This document shows positions 1-6,237 of a DNA stretch of 7,580 bases, in pieces. The position numbers and the translations under genes are program-made. Origin of the DNA: Bdellovibrionales bacterium (lineage in GTDB: Bacteria; Bdellovibrionota; Bdellovibrionia; Bdellovibrionales; UBA1609); NCBI GenBank assembly GCA_020435025.1, contig JAGRAG010000408.1, positions 1 to 7,580 on the forward strand, in the 5' to 3' direction. Within the stretch, counting starts at the first letter, position 1. Each line of letters starts with the position of its first letter. Under the pieces are notes generated by a model, which saw nothing but the letters and a program-made list of their open reading frames with translations, made no database searches and was not told the DNA's origin.

Positions 1-1385
1 GATTCCCATAAAGTCCCAGAGGGAACTCCCACCTTATTTAATATGGGGGGTAGAAAGTTAAAAAACAGAGGTGGTATCAAGATCAGCAACACCGAATCAA
101 AAAACAAGCCTATGATGACTCGCTTGGGAACACCTAACAACTTTCCATCCTGTAATTTGTTTTCACGTAATCGACGAAACCACGCTTCATAAAGGCCAAT
201 AGCAATACGAAACTGATTGGGCAGTTTCTGAGAAACTTTATTTACAATAAGCTCCGAATGTCTCCAAAGAAGTGGCGTCAATAAAGAGGTCAAAATGGCC
301 ACTGTCACAATGATGGCTTGAAATTCTTTTGATACCATTCCCGCTCCGGCTCCAATAGCGGCGATAATAAAAGAGAACTCACCAATTTGCCCCAAGGCCA
401 ACGACGAAAACAGAGCTCGGCTCAATCCGGTTCCAGATAAGATGCTGCCCATAAAGACTATAAAAAATTGTGAAACAACAACAACGACGGATACCAACAC
501 AGATTGAGGCAAAACAGTGATGGCCACCAATGGATCCACCGTCATCCCCACAGAAACAAAAAATATTGCCACGAAAACATCTTTTAAAGGCTTTGCTAAA
601 TGTTCTATCTTGCTGCCTTCACCACTTTCCGCCACCAAGATTCCAGCCAGAAAGGCCCCGAGAGCAACTGAATAACCTAAGTTCTCGACGATCAAGGCAA
701 GAACAAAACACAGGCCTGTTGCAACGATGATCAGGACTTCGGTATTTTTCAATGCGCTCACATATTTAATAAATTTAGGAACAATAAATAATCCAGCAAT
801 CGTTAACAACGCGAGGATAAATATAAGCTTCGTTACTGTCGGAACTAAACTAGCGAAACTGAGTTGGTTGCTGGCTGCAAAGGCCCCTAAGACGGTCAAT
901 AGCAAAATCGCGACAACGTCTTGAATAACAAGAACGCCCAAAACGTGTTCTCGTGTTTTCTCCTTAGGATGATGCTCTTCAAAAACCTTACTCACAATCA
1001 TCGTCGAAGATATAGCTAACGCACCACCCATAAAAATAGACTGAGTGGTTGTCCACTCGAAAACATAGCCAAGACTGATGCCCACCATAAACATAGCACC
1101 GACTTCGAGAGCCGCCGTGACCCCCGATGTAGGAAGTACACGAAAGAATTTAGCTAAACTAAATTCCATACCAATAGAAAACATAACCAGGATGACACCG
1201 AACTCCGACAAGCTCTCCACGCGATGAGGATCGGCAAACAGAGGAATTGGGATATAAGGACCTATAATAAATCCCGCGATCAAATACCCAAGAACAGAAG
1301 GAAGACGAAATTTATAAGTAATGGTACTCGTTAAGGCAGCTACTCCAAGAACCAATGCAATATCTTTTAAAAAACTCCCGTGCAA
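1..1385 (-). CDS. CPA2-family cation/proton antiporter, KefB-like (partial, C-terminus off left edge)
   Basis: This is an inner-membrane monovalent cation/proton antiporter of the CPA2 superfamily, probably exchanging K+ or Na+ for H+. The 461 visible residues are almost continuous hydrophobic helices. Family motifs seen in order are VLGYLIAGFIIGP (31-43), FGVILVMFSIGMEF (62-75), SSTMIVSKV (127-135), VIQDVVAI (153-160), ALGAFLAGILVAES (241-254), FFVSVGMTVD (275-284) and GQIGEFSFI (332-340). The ion-site pair is Gln155-Asp156, as in Kef-type members, not the Asp-Asp of electrogenic NapA-type members. A further hydrophobic stretch (about 423-447) precedes the edge, so any regulatory tail (for example TrkA-N) would lie outside. 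The frame has no ATG or GTG before residue 68. The best start is TTG at 1385, with GGGGG five bases upstream and an in-frame TAG further upstream. The gene is divergent from the protease gene. The family is secure; the ion is not determinable. Confidence 0.93.
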   Translation of the reverse strand, partial: MHGSFLKDIALVLGVAALTSTITYKFRLPSVLGYLIAGFIIGPYIPIPLFADPHRVESLSEFGVILVMFSIGMEFSLAKFFRVLPTSGVTAALEVGAMFMVGISLGYVFEWTTTQSIFMGGALAISSTMIVSKVFEEHHPKEKTREHVLGVLVIQDVVAILLLTVLGAFAASNQLSFASLVPTVTKLIFILALLTIAGLFIVPKFIKYVSALKNTEVLIIVATGLCFVLALIVENLGYSVALGAFLAGILVAESGEGSKIEHLAKPLKDVFVAIFFVSVGMTVDPLVAITVLPQSVLVSVVVVVSQFFIVFMGSILSGTGLSRALFSSLALGQIGEFSFIIAAIGAGAGMVSKEFQAIIVTVAILTSLLTPLLWRHSELIVNKVSQKLPNQFRIAIGLYEAWFRRLRENKLQDGKLLGVPKRVIIGLFFDSVLLILIPPLFFNFLPPILNKVGVPSGTLWE

Positions 1386-1593
1386 TGATGCCCCCGAATA
1401 CTCACGATCACAATTTAATCCTATCTATGCTCTAAAGATCTCCTAAAATCAGATCCTGTACAAATAAAATATCCGAGAAAAAACATATAACCTGTCCAAA
1501 GTTTTGACATCTATTGAACTGATTTCACTCCCCCCGTTCTCTCACCAATTTCTTTAGGCCCTGATTTAAAGCCATGATATAACTCGCATTGCT
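1386..1593. other. Divergent intergenic region between antiporter and protease genes
   Basis: This 208-bp stretch separates two divergent genes and should hold both promoters. On the plus strand an extended -10 lies at 1575-1583 (listed separately). An isolated perfect TTGACA at 1504-1509 has no -10 at 16-18 bp. On the minus strand no convincing -35/-10 pair for the antiporter was found; there are AT-rich candidates around 1470-1490 only. Two near-identical 10-mers, CCTGTACAAA (1455-1464) and CCTGTCCAAA (1491-1500), lie 36 bp apart but could be chance. No ORF or RNA gene is apparent. Confidence 0.6.
1575..1583 (+). promoter_or_regulatory. Extended -10 promoter of the protease gene, possibly giving a leaderless mRNA
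   Basis: TGATATAAC is an extended -10 (TGn followed by TATAAC, five of six matches to TATAAT). At 17 bp upstream only a weak -35 (TAGGCC, 1555-1560) is present, which extended -10 promoters tolerate. Transcription would begin near 1590, about four bases before the ATG at 1594. No Shine-Dalgarno sequence precedes that ATG. Both facts fit a leaderless or near-leaderless transcript for the protease/winged-helix unit. An upstream promoter that I could not identify is the alternative. Confidence 0.45.
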
Positions 1594-3450
1594 ATGAACC
1601 TATTTAAATTCCTATTTTTACTTTTCTCTTTCTTTTTAGTCGGTATTCATGGCTCTGTACATGCTGCTGAAAGTCCCTGCCAGATAGTTAATGTTTCCAC
1701 TAAAAAGGCCTTCAAAGGTCGTTCTTTTCAACAATTTGGCGTGGGCTGGGTTGTTAAAGATAAACCTAGTCAAAAATACTTTGTACTGACCCCTGCCCAT
1801 GTTGCCGGCGATGCTGACTCCGTTCAGATTTTCTGCAATCAAAGAGCGCTTAAGGCAACCTTAAAATCCCACTCAAAGGTTCTAGATCTGGCTCTTTTAG
1901 AGGTTTCCGCCACCAAGAATTTAAAACCACTATTTGAGTTTGACCCCACAAAAAAGGAGATTCCTCAAACTCAACAATCTATTGAAGGGGCTCATATTTA
2001 TTTTCCGCAAAGGCGTGGTTCGTTGTTGGAAATTAAAAGTATCAACAGGATCGTTTTAAAAGAGGACCACGGCTTACTGGGTATTGAAGCCGCCATCCTA
2101 TCAGAAACCACAGCCTCACGCCCAGGAGTCAGCGGAAGCCCTTTGATTTATTATAAGTGGAATCAGCGCGATTCTGTTTTACCCGTAGGAATGGTCCTTC
2201 AAAGTCGAACCAATTTCCATAATTCAGTGGGACTTCCCATTCAAGCCATCTGGACGGCCCTTAAAGATCTTGTCAACGGTCGCGACCCTTGGCAAATGGC
2301 CCATCCATCATCGCCCAATCTAGAATTTGAGTATGAACAAAAAACTTTTCTAGGAAAGGTCACCGGCTTAATTCGCTACAAGAAATTAACTAAAAATGGG
2401 TTTCTTCTTCAAGAAGTCTGTGCAGACAGTGAAAACCACGAAGTCTCTCAATGGAGTCTAACCGGTGGTGGTGATTGGGCCGATGATGGTGGTGGAGATT
2501 GGGCTGATGATGGACGAGGCGGCGACTGGGCAGATGACAGCGGAAAAAACACAAGATCCAGCGAACACTCCGGTCTTCCCACGAAACTGCAAGATATGGA
2601 ACTTTACGGAGTGTCAAAATACAATCAGTATTGCGATAAGGAAGGCTTAAAGTTGTCTAGTGGCTCTCAGCTTATTGCCATTTCTGATCACGACAGTCAC
2701 ATTTACCGAAAGGTAACTTCTATATCTGACATATTTGATCTCGCCCTCGTGTATGAGAGTGCCTTTGGAAATTACATTGAAAAATATGGCCAATTTTTAG
2801 AAGACCCAAGCTTAAACTTTAGCTCGATTTGCAACGAATATATTCTTGGTCCTGATTATATTTTAACCTCTCATTTTGCAACAGGTCTTCAAACCCCTCT
2901 TTCGCAAATTGGTAAAGACTACGTGTTTCATCATGATTTGCTTAAACCTCCCTATAGTGCCGACGGTGCTGGAAGTGTCGGCGTACTTTGCAAACCCACA
3001 CATTTAAATAGATTGGCCTTTGCTCGAAAGGCCTCTAAAACAGAACCCAGCTTCATGTTTGTTTTTGAAGCCAACAATTTCGTCGTCGGTTCTATTAATG
3101 TTGGAAAGTGCTTGATCAACTTAGATAGTGATCAAGCCCATACGCAAGTAGGAATGTGGTCAGGATATTACAAAGGACAGGAGGCCACAATTCATATCAG
3201 CTTTTCACCCCAAGGGTCAGAAATATTTAAATTGTCCGTTATGGATGTAAATAAAAAATGTGAATTTCAATCCACATCCTCTAAAGAAATATGGATGTAC
3301 AACTATCGAATGCTCAAAAACCTCGCAGATTATAGAGGGGGCTGGTTGTCCTTGAAACAACGAAATGAAGTTCAATTTAAATTCATATCACCTAAGGACT
3401 GTGAAAATGGATTTTTCTGGACTCCTGAAACGGGGGCCCAATGTCACTAA
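1594..3450 (+). CDS. Secreted trypsin-like serine protease with acidic GGGDWADD repeat linker and Cys-containing C-terminal region
   Basis: This is an exported S1/S7-fold serine endopeptidase of 618 residues, likely acting in the periplasm or outside the cell. Residues 1-24 form a Sec signal peptide, with cleavage probably after VHA (24). The protease domain spans about 35-230 and contains the full triad: His69 in LTPAHVAG, Asp98 in VLDLALLEV and Ser180 in GVSGSPL. A bridging stretch (240-290) leads to three tandem acidic repeats (291-315, two GGGDWADD and one GRGGDWADD). A C-terminal region of about 300 residues follows that matches no family I recognise. The precursor has ten cysteines (29, 81, 276, 347, 413, 466, 506, 556, 603, 617), suggesting disulfides. 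Substrate is unknown. The start is fixed by the signal peptide, although no SD precedes it. Its last ten bases overlap the next gene, indicating co-translation. The C-terminal region may be a targeting or substrate-binding module (inference). Confidence 0.9.
   Translation: MNLFKFLFLLFSFFLVGIHGSVHAAESPCQIVNVSTKKAFKGRSFQQFGVGWVVKDKPSQKYFVLTPAHVAGDADSVQIFCNQRALKATLKSHSKVLDLALLEVSATKNLKPLFEFDPTKKEIPQTQQSIEGAHIYFPQRRGSLLEIKSINRIVLKEDHGLLGIEAAILSETTASRPGVSGSPLIYYKWNQRDSVLPVGMVLQSRTNFHNSVGLPIQAIWTALKDLVNGRDPWQMAHPSSPNLEFEYEQKTFLGKVTGLIRYKKLTKNGFLLQEVCADSENHEVSQWSLTGGGDWADDGGGDWADDGRGGDWADDSGKNTRSSEHSGLPTKLQDMELYGVSKYNQYCDKEGLKLSSGSQLIAISDHDSHIYRKVTSISDIFDLALVYESAFGNYIEKYGQFLEDPSLNFSSICNEYILGPDYILTSHFATGLQTPLSQIGKDYVFHHDLLKPPYSADGAGSVGVLCKPTHLNRLAFARKASKTEPSFMFVFEANNFVVGSINVGKCLINLDSDQAHTQVGMWSGYYKGQEATIHISFSPQGSEIFKLSVMDVNKKCEFQSTSSKEIWMYNYRMLKNLADYRGGWLSLKQRNEVQFKFISPKDCENGFFWTPETGAQCH
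2464..2538 (+). repeat. Three tandem GGGDWADD-coding repeats (24, 24 and 27 bp)
   Basis: Copies lie at 2464-2487, 2488-2511 and 2512-2538, inside the protease gene. Copies 1 and 2 differ at two of 24 bases, both silent. Copy 3 carries an extra codon (Arg in GRGGDWADD), and its other differences are all synonymous (for example gat/gac and gcc/gca). The encoded segment is rich in Gly and Asp with a strictly kept Trp, and it sits between the protease domain and the C-terminal region. A flexible acidic linker or a metal- or ligand-binding strip is possible. Confidence 0.9.
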
Positions 3451-4610
3451 TATCCTCCTCGAAGAGCTCCGAAACAAACCTATCCAAGGCGCAACGAACC
3501 TACGAGAGACTGCGAGAGCTGGTTAACCATGGAAACTACGAGCAAGCTGCGGAGTATTTACGCGCACTTCGAAATGCTCAGAAAAACGAAAATCCATTTG
3601 ATTCTGTTGTTCTTAAGCTGATCAGCGGCCGTATCTCCCTGAGAAGTGGGCAAGAAGCCGTCAATCTGAGTCTTATCCATCCCGACTCTGTTCCTGTTCC
3701 ATTTTTTAAAGCCGAACTTCACTTACTAAGGGGCTACTATTTCTTTAATCTAAGACAATATAAAGAGGGGGCACTAGAATTTCAAAAAGCCTCAGAACTT
3801 TACAAAGACCTTGAACTCGGGCACCGTCAGTTAACGGCCGAGTATAACGTGATGATCGGCCTAGAAAATGCGAAGCAACTGAGCCATTTTGAATTGCTAA
3901 AGCAACTCAATGGGCTTGAAGAAGCCGCGTCCGAATTGCCCGATTTTAAGATGCTTGGATTGGTGAAAAGACAACGATCTTATCTTTATGGAGAAGAAGA
4001 AAAGTGGACTTTGGCTCTTGATGAAATAGAAGCTTCCCAAAGTCTGCTTCTAAAGCATGGAACAAAAGCGGACTTTGATCTCACCATCTGCCAAGAAGCC
4101 CTTTGTCTATATTATTTAAAAAAATGTAGTCAAGCCACCAAGGCCTTAGAAAAGGTTCTAACGCCGATTGATTCTAGAGTGCAATTTCCCTTATCTCTTT
4201 TAAAAACCATATTGGCTGGAGATGAGCTTAAAGAATCTCGATTCGACATTACCTCTACCTATTGGCGGGAACGTTACAATGAATTCAAACGGCAGAAATC
4301 TCCTGAGCCGCCTCTTATCGACTACCTATGGGACCGAAGCACATCTCAACTTCGATCGGCTTCAGGCCTATCCCTGCAAATAAAACCAAAGAGCCTTGAG
4401 GGGCGTTTAATCCATTTGCTTGTCTCTCATAAGGAACTCAGCAAAGCCATCTTGTGTGAGCAGCTCTGGCCGGAATTCTGTGATTCGGAGCAGCTCGACA
4501 ATCGATTGCATCGCCTTATTAGTCGAATGAATAAGAAAATCAAAAATCTTATTCAATTTGATGGTCAAAAGTATTTTTTAACACAAAAAATATTCATAAA
4601 AATCCATTAG
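3441..4610 (+). CDS. Helical-repeat (TPR-like) protein with C-terminal OmpR-type winged helix, probable transcription regulator
   Basis: This is a cytosolic protein of 389 residues with no signal peptide or membrane segment. The N-terminal 280 residues are amphipathic helices with TPR-like pairs, clearest at 16-50 and 88-125 (for example LLRGYYFFNLRQYKEGALEF). Residues about 305-382 resemble the OmpR/PhoB-type winged helix: a short beta stretch (LSLQIKP), LEGRLIHLLVSH, LSKAILCEQLWPEF, a recognition helix around 349-367 (QLDNRLHRLISRMNKKI), and a wing ending IQFDGQKYFL. No receiver domain is present. Helical repeats are therefore the likely sensing or protein-contact part, and DNA binding is at the end. 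This order is the reverse of SARP/BTAD regulators. The ATG overlaps the protease stop by ten bases, with GGGGG four bases upstream, so translational coupling is likely. DNA binding is inferred from fold-like pattern only. Confidence 0.8.
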   Translation: MSLISSSKSSETNLSKAQRTYERLRELVNHGNYEQAAEYLRALRNAQKNENPFDSVVLKLISGRISLRSGQEAVNLSLIHPDSVPVPFFKAELHLLRGYYFFNLRQYKEGALEFQKASELYKDLELGHRQLTAEYNVMIGLENAKQLSHFELLKQLNGLEEAASELPDFKMLGLVKRQRSYLYGEEEKWTLALDEIEASQSLLLKHGTKADFDLTICQEALCLYYLKKCSQATKALEKVLTPIDSRVQFPLSLLKTILAGDELKESRFDITSTYWRERYNEFKRQKSPEPPLIDYLWDRSTSQLRSASGLSLQIKPKSLEGRLIHLLVSHKELSKAILCEQLWPEFCDSEQLDNRLHRLISRMNKKIKNLIQFDGQKYFLTQKIFIKIH

Positions 4611-4640
4611 TTACATCGTTACACTTCCTTTCGTCAGGAG

Positions 4641-4671
4641 TTGTCAGTGGCTTTCTTTTGCTCTGTGTAAT
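4641..4671 (+). promoter_or_regulatory. Candidate sigma70-type promoter of the lipoprotein gene
   Basis: TTGTCA (4641-4646, five of six matches to TTGACA) is followed after 19 bp by TGTAAT (4666-4671, five of six matches to TATAAT). The spacer is two bases longer than ideal. Transcription would begin near 4678, leaving a leader of about 39 bases that contains the SD. No convincing terminator separates this from the upstream gene (stop at 4610), so read-through from the protease unit may also reach it. Confidence 0.4.
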
Positions 4672-4704
4672 AAACGAATCTCATTGTTATTTCCAAAGCA
4701 AAAA

Positions 4705-4710
4705 AAGGAG
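4705..4710 (+). promoter_or_regulatory. Strong Shine-Dalgarno that fixes the lipoprotein start
   Basis: AAGGAG lies six bases before ATG 4717. It decides between this ATG and an in-frame TTG at 4684, which has no SD and would put a charged, non-signal-like extension in front of the lipoprotein signal. Confidence 0.85.
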
Positions 4711-4716
4711 ATTCTT

Positions 4717-5331
4717 ATGAGTCTATTTACTTCTAAATCAATGTTATTTGTTTTAACTCTTTTAAGCGGTCTTGTTCTTTCTGGTTGCCAAACCGCAAAT
4801 ATGGACATCGACGTTCATGATAGCTATACAAAACTAAAAAGAATATCGGCGAGCGAAGAAAAAGTCGAATATAAGGTTGCGGAAACCTATGCGGACTTGT
4901 CGGTCGATGCCAACGGTGAAGTTCAAACAGAACGAAAAAAAGAAAACCCTAAAAAAATGTATTACACTTTCTACCCAATCAGCGAAAGAGCTGTAAAAAT
5001 CCATGTTGATATCGAAGATCAATATGGTTATCGCTTAAACTACACCTCCGAAGCCGAATTTGTGAAAGGCAGTTGGTCAGAGTTTGTCAATGATCGTCCG
5101 GTTGAGATCTCTTTAACGGCCGAGAGTGAGAAAAAAGAAGAAAAAATCAGTGCCGACTATCTCCGCCGATCCCTTGAAAGAGAAATCAATCGCGAATATG
5201 CAGGACGCGTGAGTGTCACCGTTGACCTACTGACCTTTGACTTTAAATCATCTAATCTGACCGGAGCTAATGGCTCATTGATGACTCAAGCAAAGGGGTC
5301 ACTCTCAATGCGGTTGAATATACACCAGTGA
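4717..5331 (+). CDS. Predicted outer-membrane-directed lipoprotein of unknown family
   Basis: This is a lipoprotein of 204 residues. The N-terminus has Lys7, a hydrophobic stretch (about 9-22) and the lipobox LSGC, with the lipidated Cys at residue 24. Gln follows the Cys, and there is no Asp at +2, so by the E. coli Lol rule it should go to the outer membrane. The mature part is highly charged and rich in Lys and Glu, with alternating beta-like stretches (for example AVKIHVDIEDQYGYRLNY and GRVSVTVDLLTFDF) and a helical, charged segment around 130-160. There are no further cysteines. I recognise no family. It follows the winged-helix gene by 106 bp with its own candidate promoter and SD. A hairpin at 5345-5373 may end its transcript. 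An envelope structural or assembly role is possible but not shown. Confidence 0.85.
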   Translation: MSLFTSKSMLFVLTLLSGLVLSGCQTANMDIDVHDSYTKLKRISASEEKVEYKVAETYADLSVDANGEVQTERKKENPKKMYYTFYPISERAVKIHVDIEDQYGYRLNYTSEAEFVKGSWSEFVNDRPVEISLTAESEKKEEKISADYLRRSLEREINREYAGRVSVTVDLLTFDFKSSNLTGANGSLMTQAKGSLSMRLNIHQ

Positions 5332-5344
5332 TTAAGGCAATGTA

Positions 5345-5373
5345 TGCAGTGGCCGGATGGTGAGGTCACTGCA
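5345..5373. terminator. 10-bp hairpin between convergent genes, no T-tract
   Basis: TGCAGTGGCC (5345-5354) pairs with GGTCACTGCA (5364-5373) around a nine-base loop, with one G-T wobble on the plus strand. It lies 14 bases after the lipoprotein stop and between convergent genes. It may act as a transcription end or as an mRNA 3' stabiliser. Neither strand has a T-run directly after it, so a classic factor-independent terminator is not supported. Confidence 0.4.
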
Positions 5374-5405
5374 GCTTTCAAAAAAATTAATTCACTATGG
5401 ACTGG

Positions 5406-5437
5406 AAAAAGTGTTCGGTTCCTTTTATTTAGAACAC
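5406..5437 (-). terminator. Rho-independent terminator overlapping the 3' end of the Cys-rich secreted protein gene
   Basis: Read on the minus strand, GTGTTC (5437-5432) pairs with GAACAC (5416-5411) across a 15-base loop and is followed at once by five T (5410-5406). The gene's TAA stop (5427-5425) lies in the loop, so the upstream stem arm is coding sequence for the last residues. The stem is short, which lowers confidence, but orientation and T-run fit. Confidence 0.55.
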
Positions 5438-6195
5438 ATTGAACTTCGAGGTTTATGGTTTTGGGGCTGCGGTTTAGCATGGGACCCTCGCGATTCATTA
5501 AATTGACAAGGGTTAAATTCGTCCTCTAGACATCCCACTTCACCTTTATGAACTCCTTTTTGAAAGATCTCAAATCCACAATGTAAAGAATCCCACTCAA
5601 GACAACACTGAACCTTACCCCTTTTAGTCACAACAAAACCACCATTTCGACTCTCAATTTTATAACCCTCTCTAAAAAAGCTTTTCTTGTAATCAGGACA
5701 AAAGCTATCTGGAGAATTGTTATTCTCCTTTTGTCGACATAGAAAGTCTTTTTCAGAAATCGAAGAAGCCAAATACTCTAAATCCTGATCGTCATACCCC
5801 TGATCACGAAGCTTATCGACATTGCTCAAAGTCCGGGCGATGGCCTGATCAGTGCTTCTAAATACATTTGAAACTTCAGAAACCGCTTGATCGTAATCAT
5901 CATACTGATCTAATTGTTCCAGCCTCTGAATAAGCTCTTCTCTTAAAGCAAAAGAGATAAACCCAGTGGCAAAAGCCATTGTAACAAACTCGAAAGCCGC
6001 TGAAGTCGCAGGAACAAGGGCCGGAAGAAAGAAAAATCGTCCATTCTCAGCACCTTCAGGAGGCGCTGATTTTAATTTCTGTAGTTCGATATAAGCTTGA
6101 GCTCGAGAGCGTTCCAGATTCTCTGGAGGCAATGATTTCGCCTGTACTTTCAAAGCATTAGTCAATATTAACAAAATTAAAAGAAGCGGCTTCAT
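5425..6195 (-). CDS. Secreted protein of unknown family with Cys-rich C-terminal domain
   Basis: This is an exported protein of 256 residues. The signal peptide is residues 1-19 (Lys2, poly-Leu/Ile core, VQA cleavage site). A second hydrophobic stretch at about 54-83 (FFFLPALVPATSAAFEFVTM onward) could be a membrane anchor. It is followed by an acidic, possibly coiled helical region (84-145, for example EELIQRLEQLDQYDDYDQ). All eight cysteines (153, 166, 197, 198, 206, 222, 230, 254) lie after residue 150, including an adjacent Cys-Cys pair, which suggests a disulfide-bonded domain. The tail (232-256) is polar and rich in His, Pro, Gln, Ser and Lys. I recognise no family or catalytic motif. 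No SD lies close to the ATG; the start was chosen because it gives a clean signal peptide. It is divergent from the gene at 6238 across 42 bp and convergent with the lipoprotein gene. Confidence 0.82.
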   Translation of the reverse strand: MKPLLLILLILTNALKVQAKSLPPENLERSRAQAYIELQKLKSAPPEGAENGRFFFLPALVPATSAAFEFVTMAFATGFISFALREELIQRLEQLDQYDDYDQAVSEVSNVFRSTDQAIARTLSNVDKLRDQGYDDQDLEYLASSISEKDFLCRQKENNNSPDSFCPDYKKSFFREGYKIESRNGGFVVTKRGKVQCCLEWDSLHCGFEIFQKGVHKGEVGCLEDEFNPCQFNESRGSHAKPQPQNHKPRSSMCSK

Positions 6196-6202
6196 AGCGG
6201 GA

Positions 6203-6231
6203 ATAGTGGCACATTCCTTGAATATTCACAA
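6203..6231 (-). promoter_or_regulatory. Candidate minus-strand promoter directly against the start of the secreted Cys-rich protein gene
   Basis: On the minus strand TTGTGA (6231-6226, four of six matches to TTGACA) is followed after exactly 17 bp by CACTAT (6208-6203), which is preceded by TGC as in an extended -10. The -10 itself matches TATAAT at only three positions. Transcription would start about 6196, one base from the ATG at 6195. Together with the missing SD this suggests a leaderless mRNA. Confidence 0.35.
6219..6228. promoter_or_regulatory. Perfect 10-bp palindrome TGAATATTCA in the divergent promoter, candidate operator
   Basis: TGAATATTCA is self-complementary and sits near the middle of the 42-bp gap between the divergent genes, overlapping the spacer and -35 of the candidate minus-strand promoter. 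A second AATATT follows at 6230-6235, nine bases from the first. A dimeric regulator bound here could control both genes. AT-rich palindromes of this size can occur by chance. Confidence 0.3.
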
Positions 6232-6237
6232 TATTAC

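Noticed and set aside
530..924. Two short plus-strand ORFs (530-730 and 727-924)
   Set aside because: They lie antisense to the antiporter, whose translation carries clear family motifs. Their own translations are low-complexity or unremarkable and they have no convincing SD.
1455..1500. Direct repeat CCTGTACAAA / CCTGTCCAAA in the antiporter-protease gap
   Set aside because: A 9/10 match between two 10-mers in about 200 bp is expected by chance at appreciable frequency, and no third copy or symmetry supports a binding site.
1504..1509. Perfect TTGACA as a -35 for the protease gene
   Set aside because: No -10-like hexamer lies 16-18 bp downstream; that stretch is a C-run.
2390..2650. His-rich minus-strand ORF and Met/Gly-rich plus-strand ORF across the repeat region
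   Set aside because: Both arise from reading the GGGDWADD-coding repeats in other frames; the protease frame is the one with domain evidence.
1594..4610. Intracellular defence system of the trypsin plus TPR/STAND type
   Set aside because: The protease has a clear signal peptide and many cysteines, so it works outside the cytosol. The partner has no NTPase or effector-associated domain.
4619..4670. Inverted repeat TTACAC (4619-4624) / GTGTAA (4665-4670) as a terminator or operator
   Set aside because: The arms are only six bases and 40 bases apart, there is no T-tract, and the second arm is better explained as part of the -10 region.
4684..4716. Upstream TTG start adding 11 residues to the lipoprotein
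   Set aside because: It has no SD and the extension is charged. ATG 4717 has a perfect AAGGAG at six bases and gives a standard lipoprotein signal.
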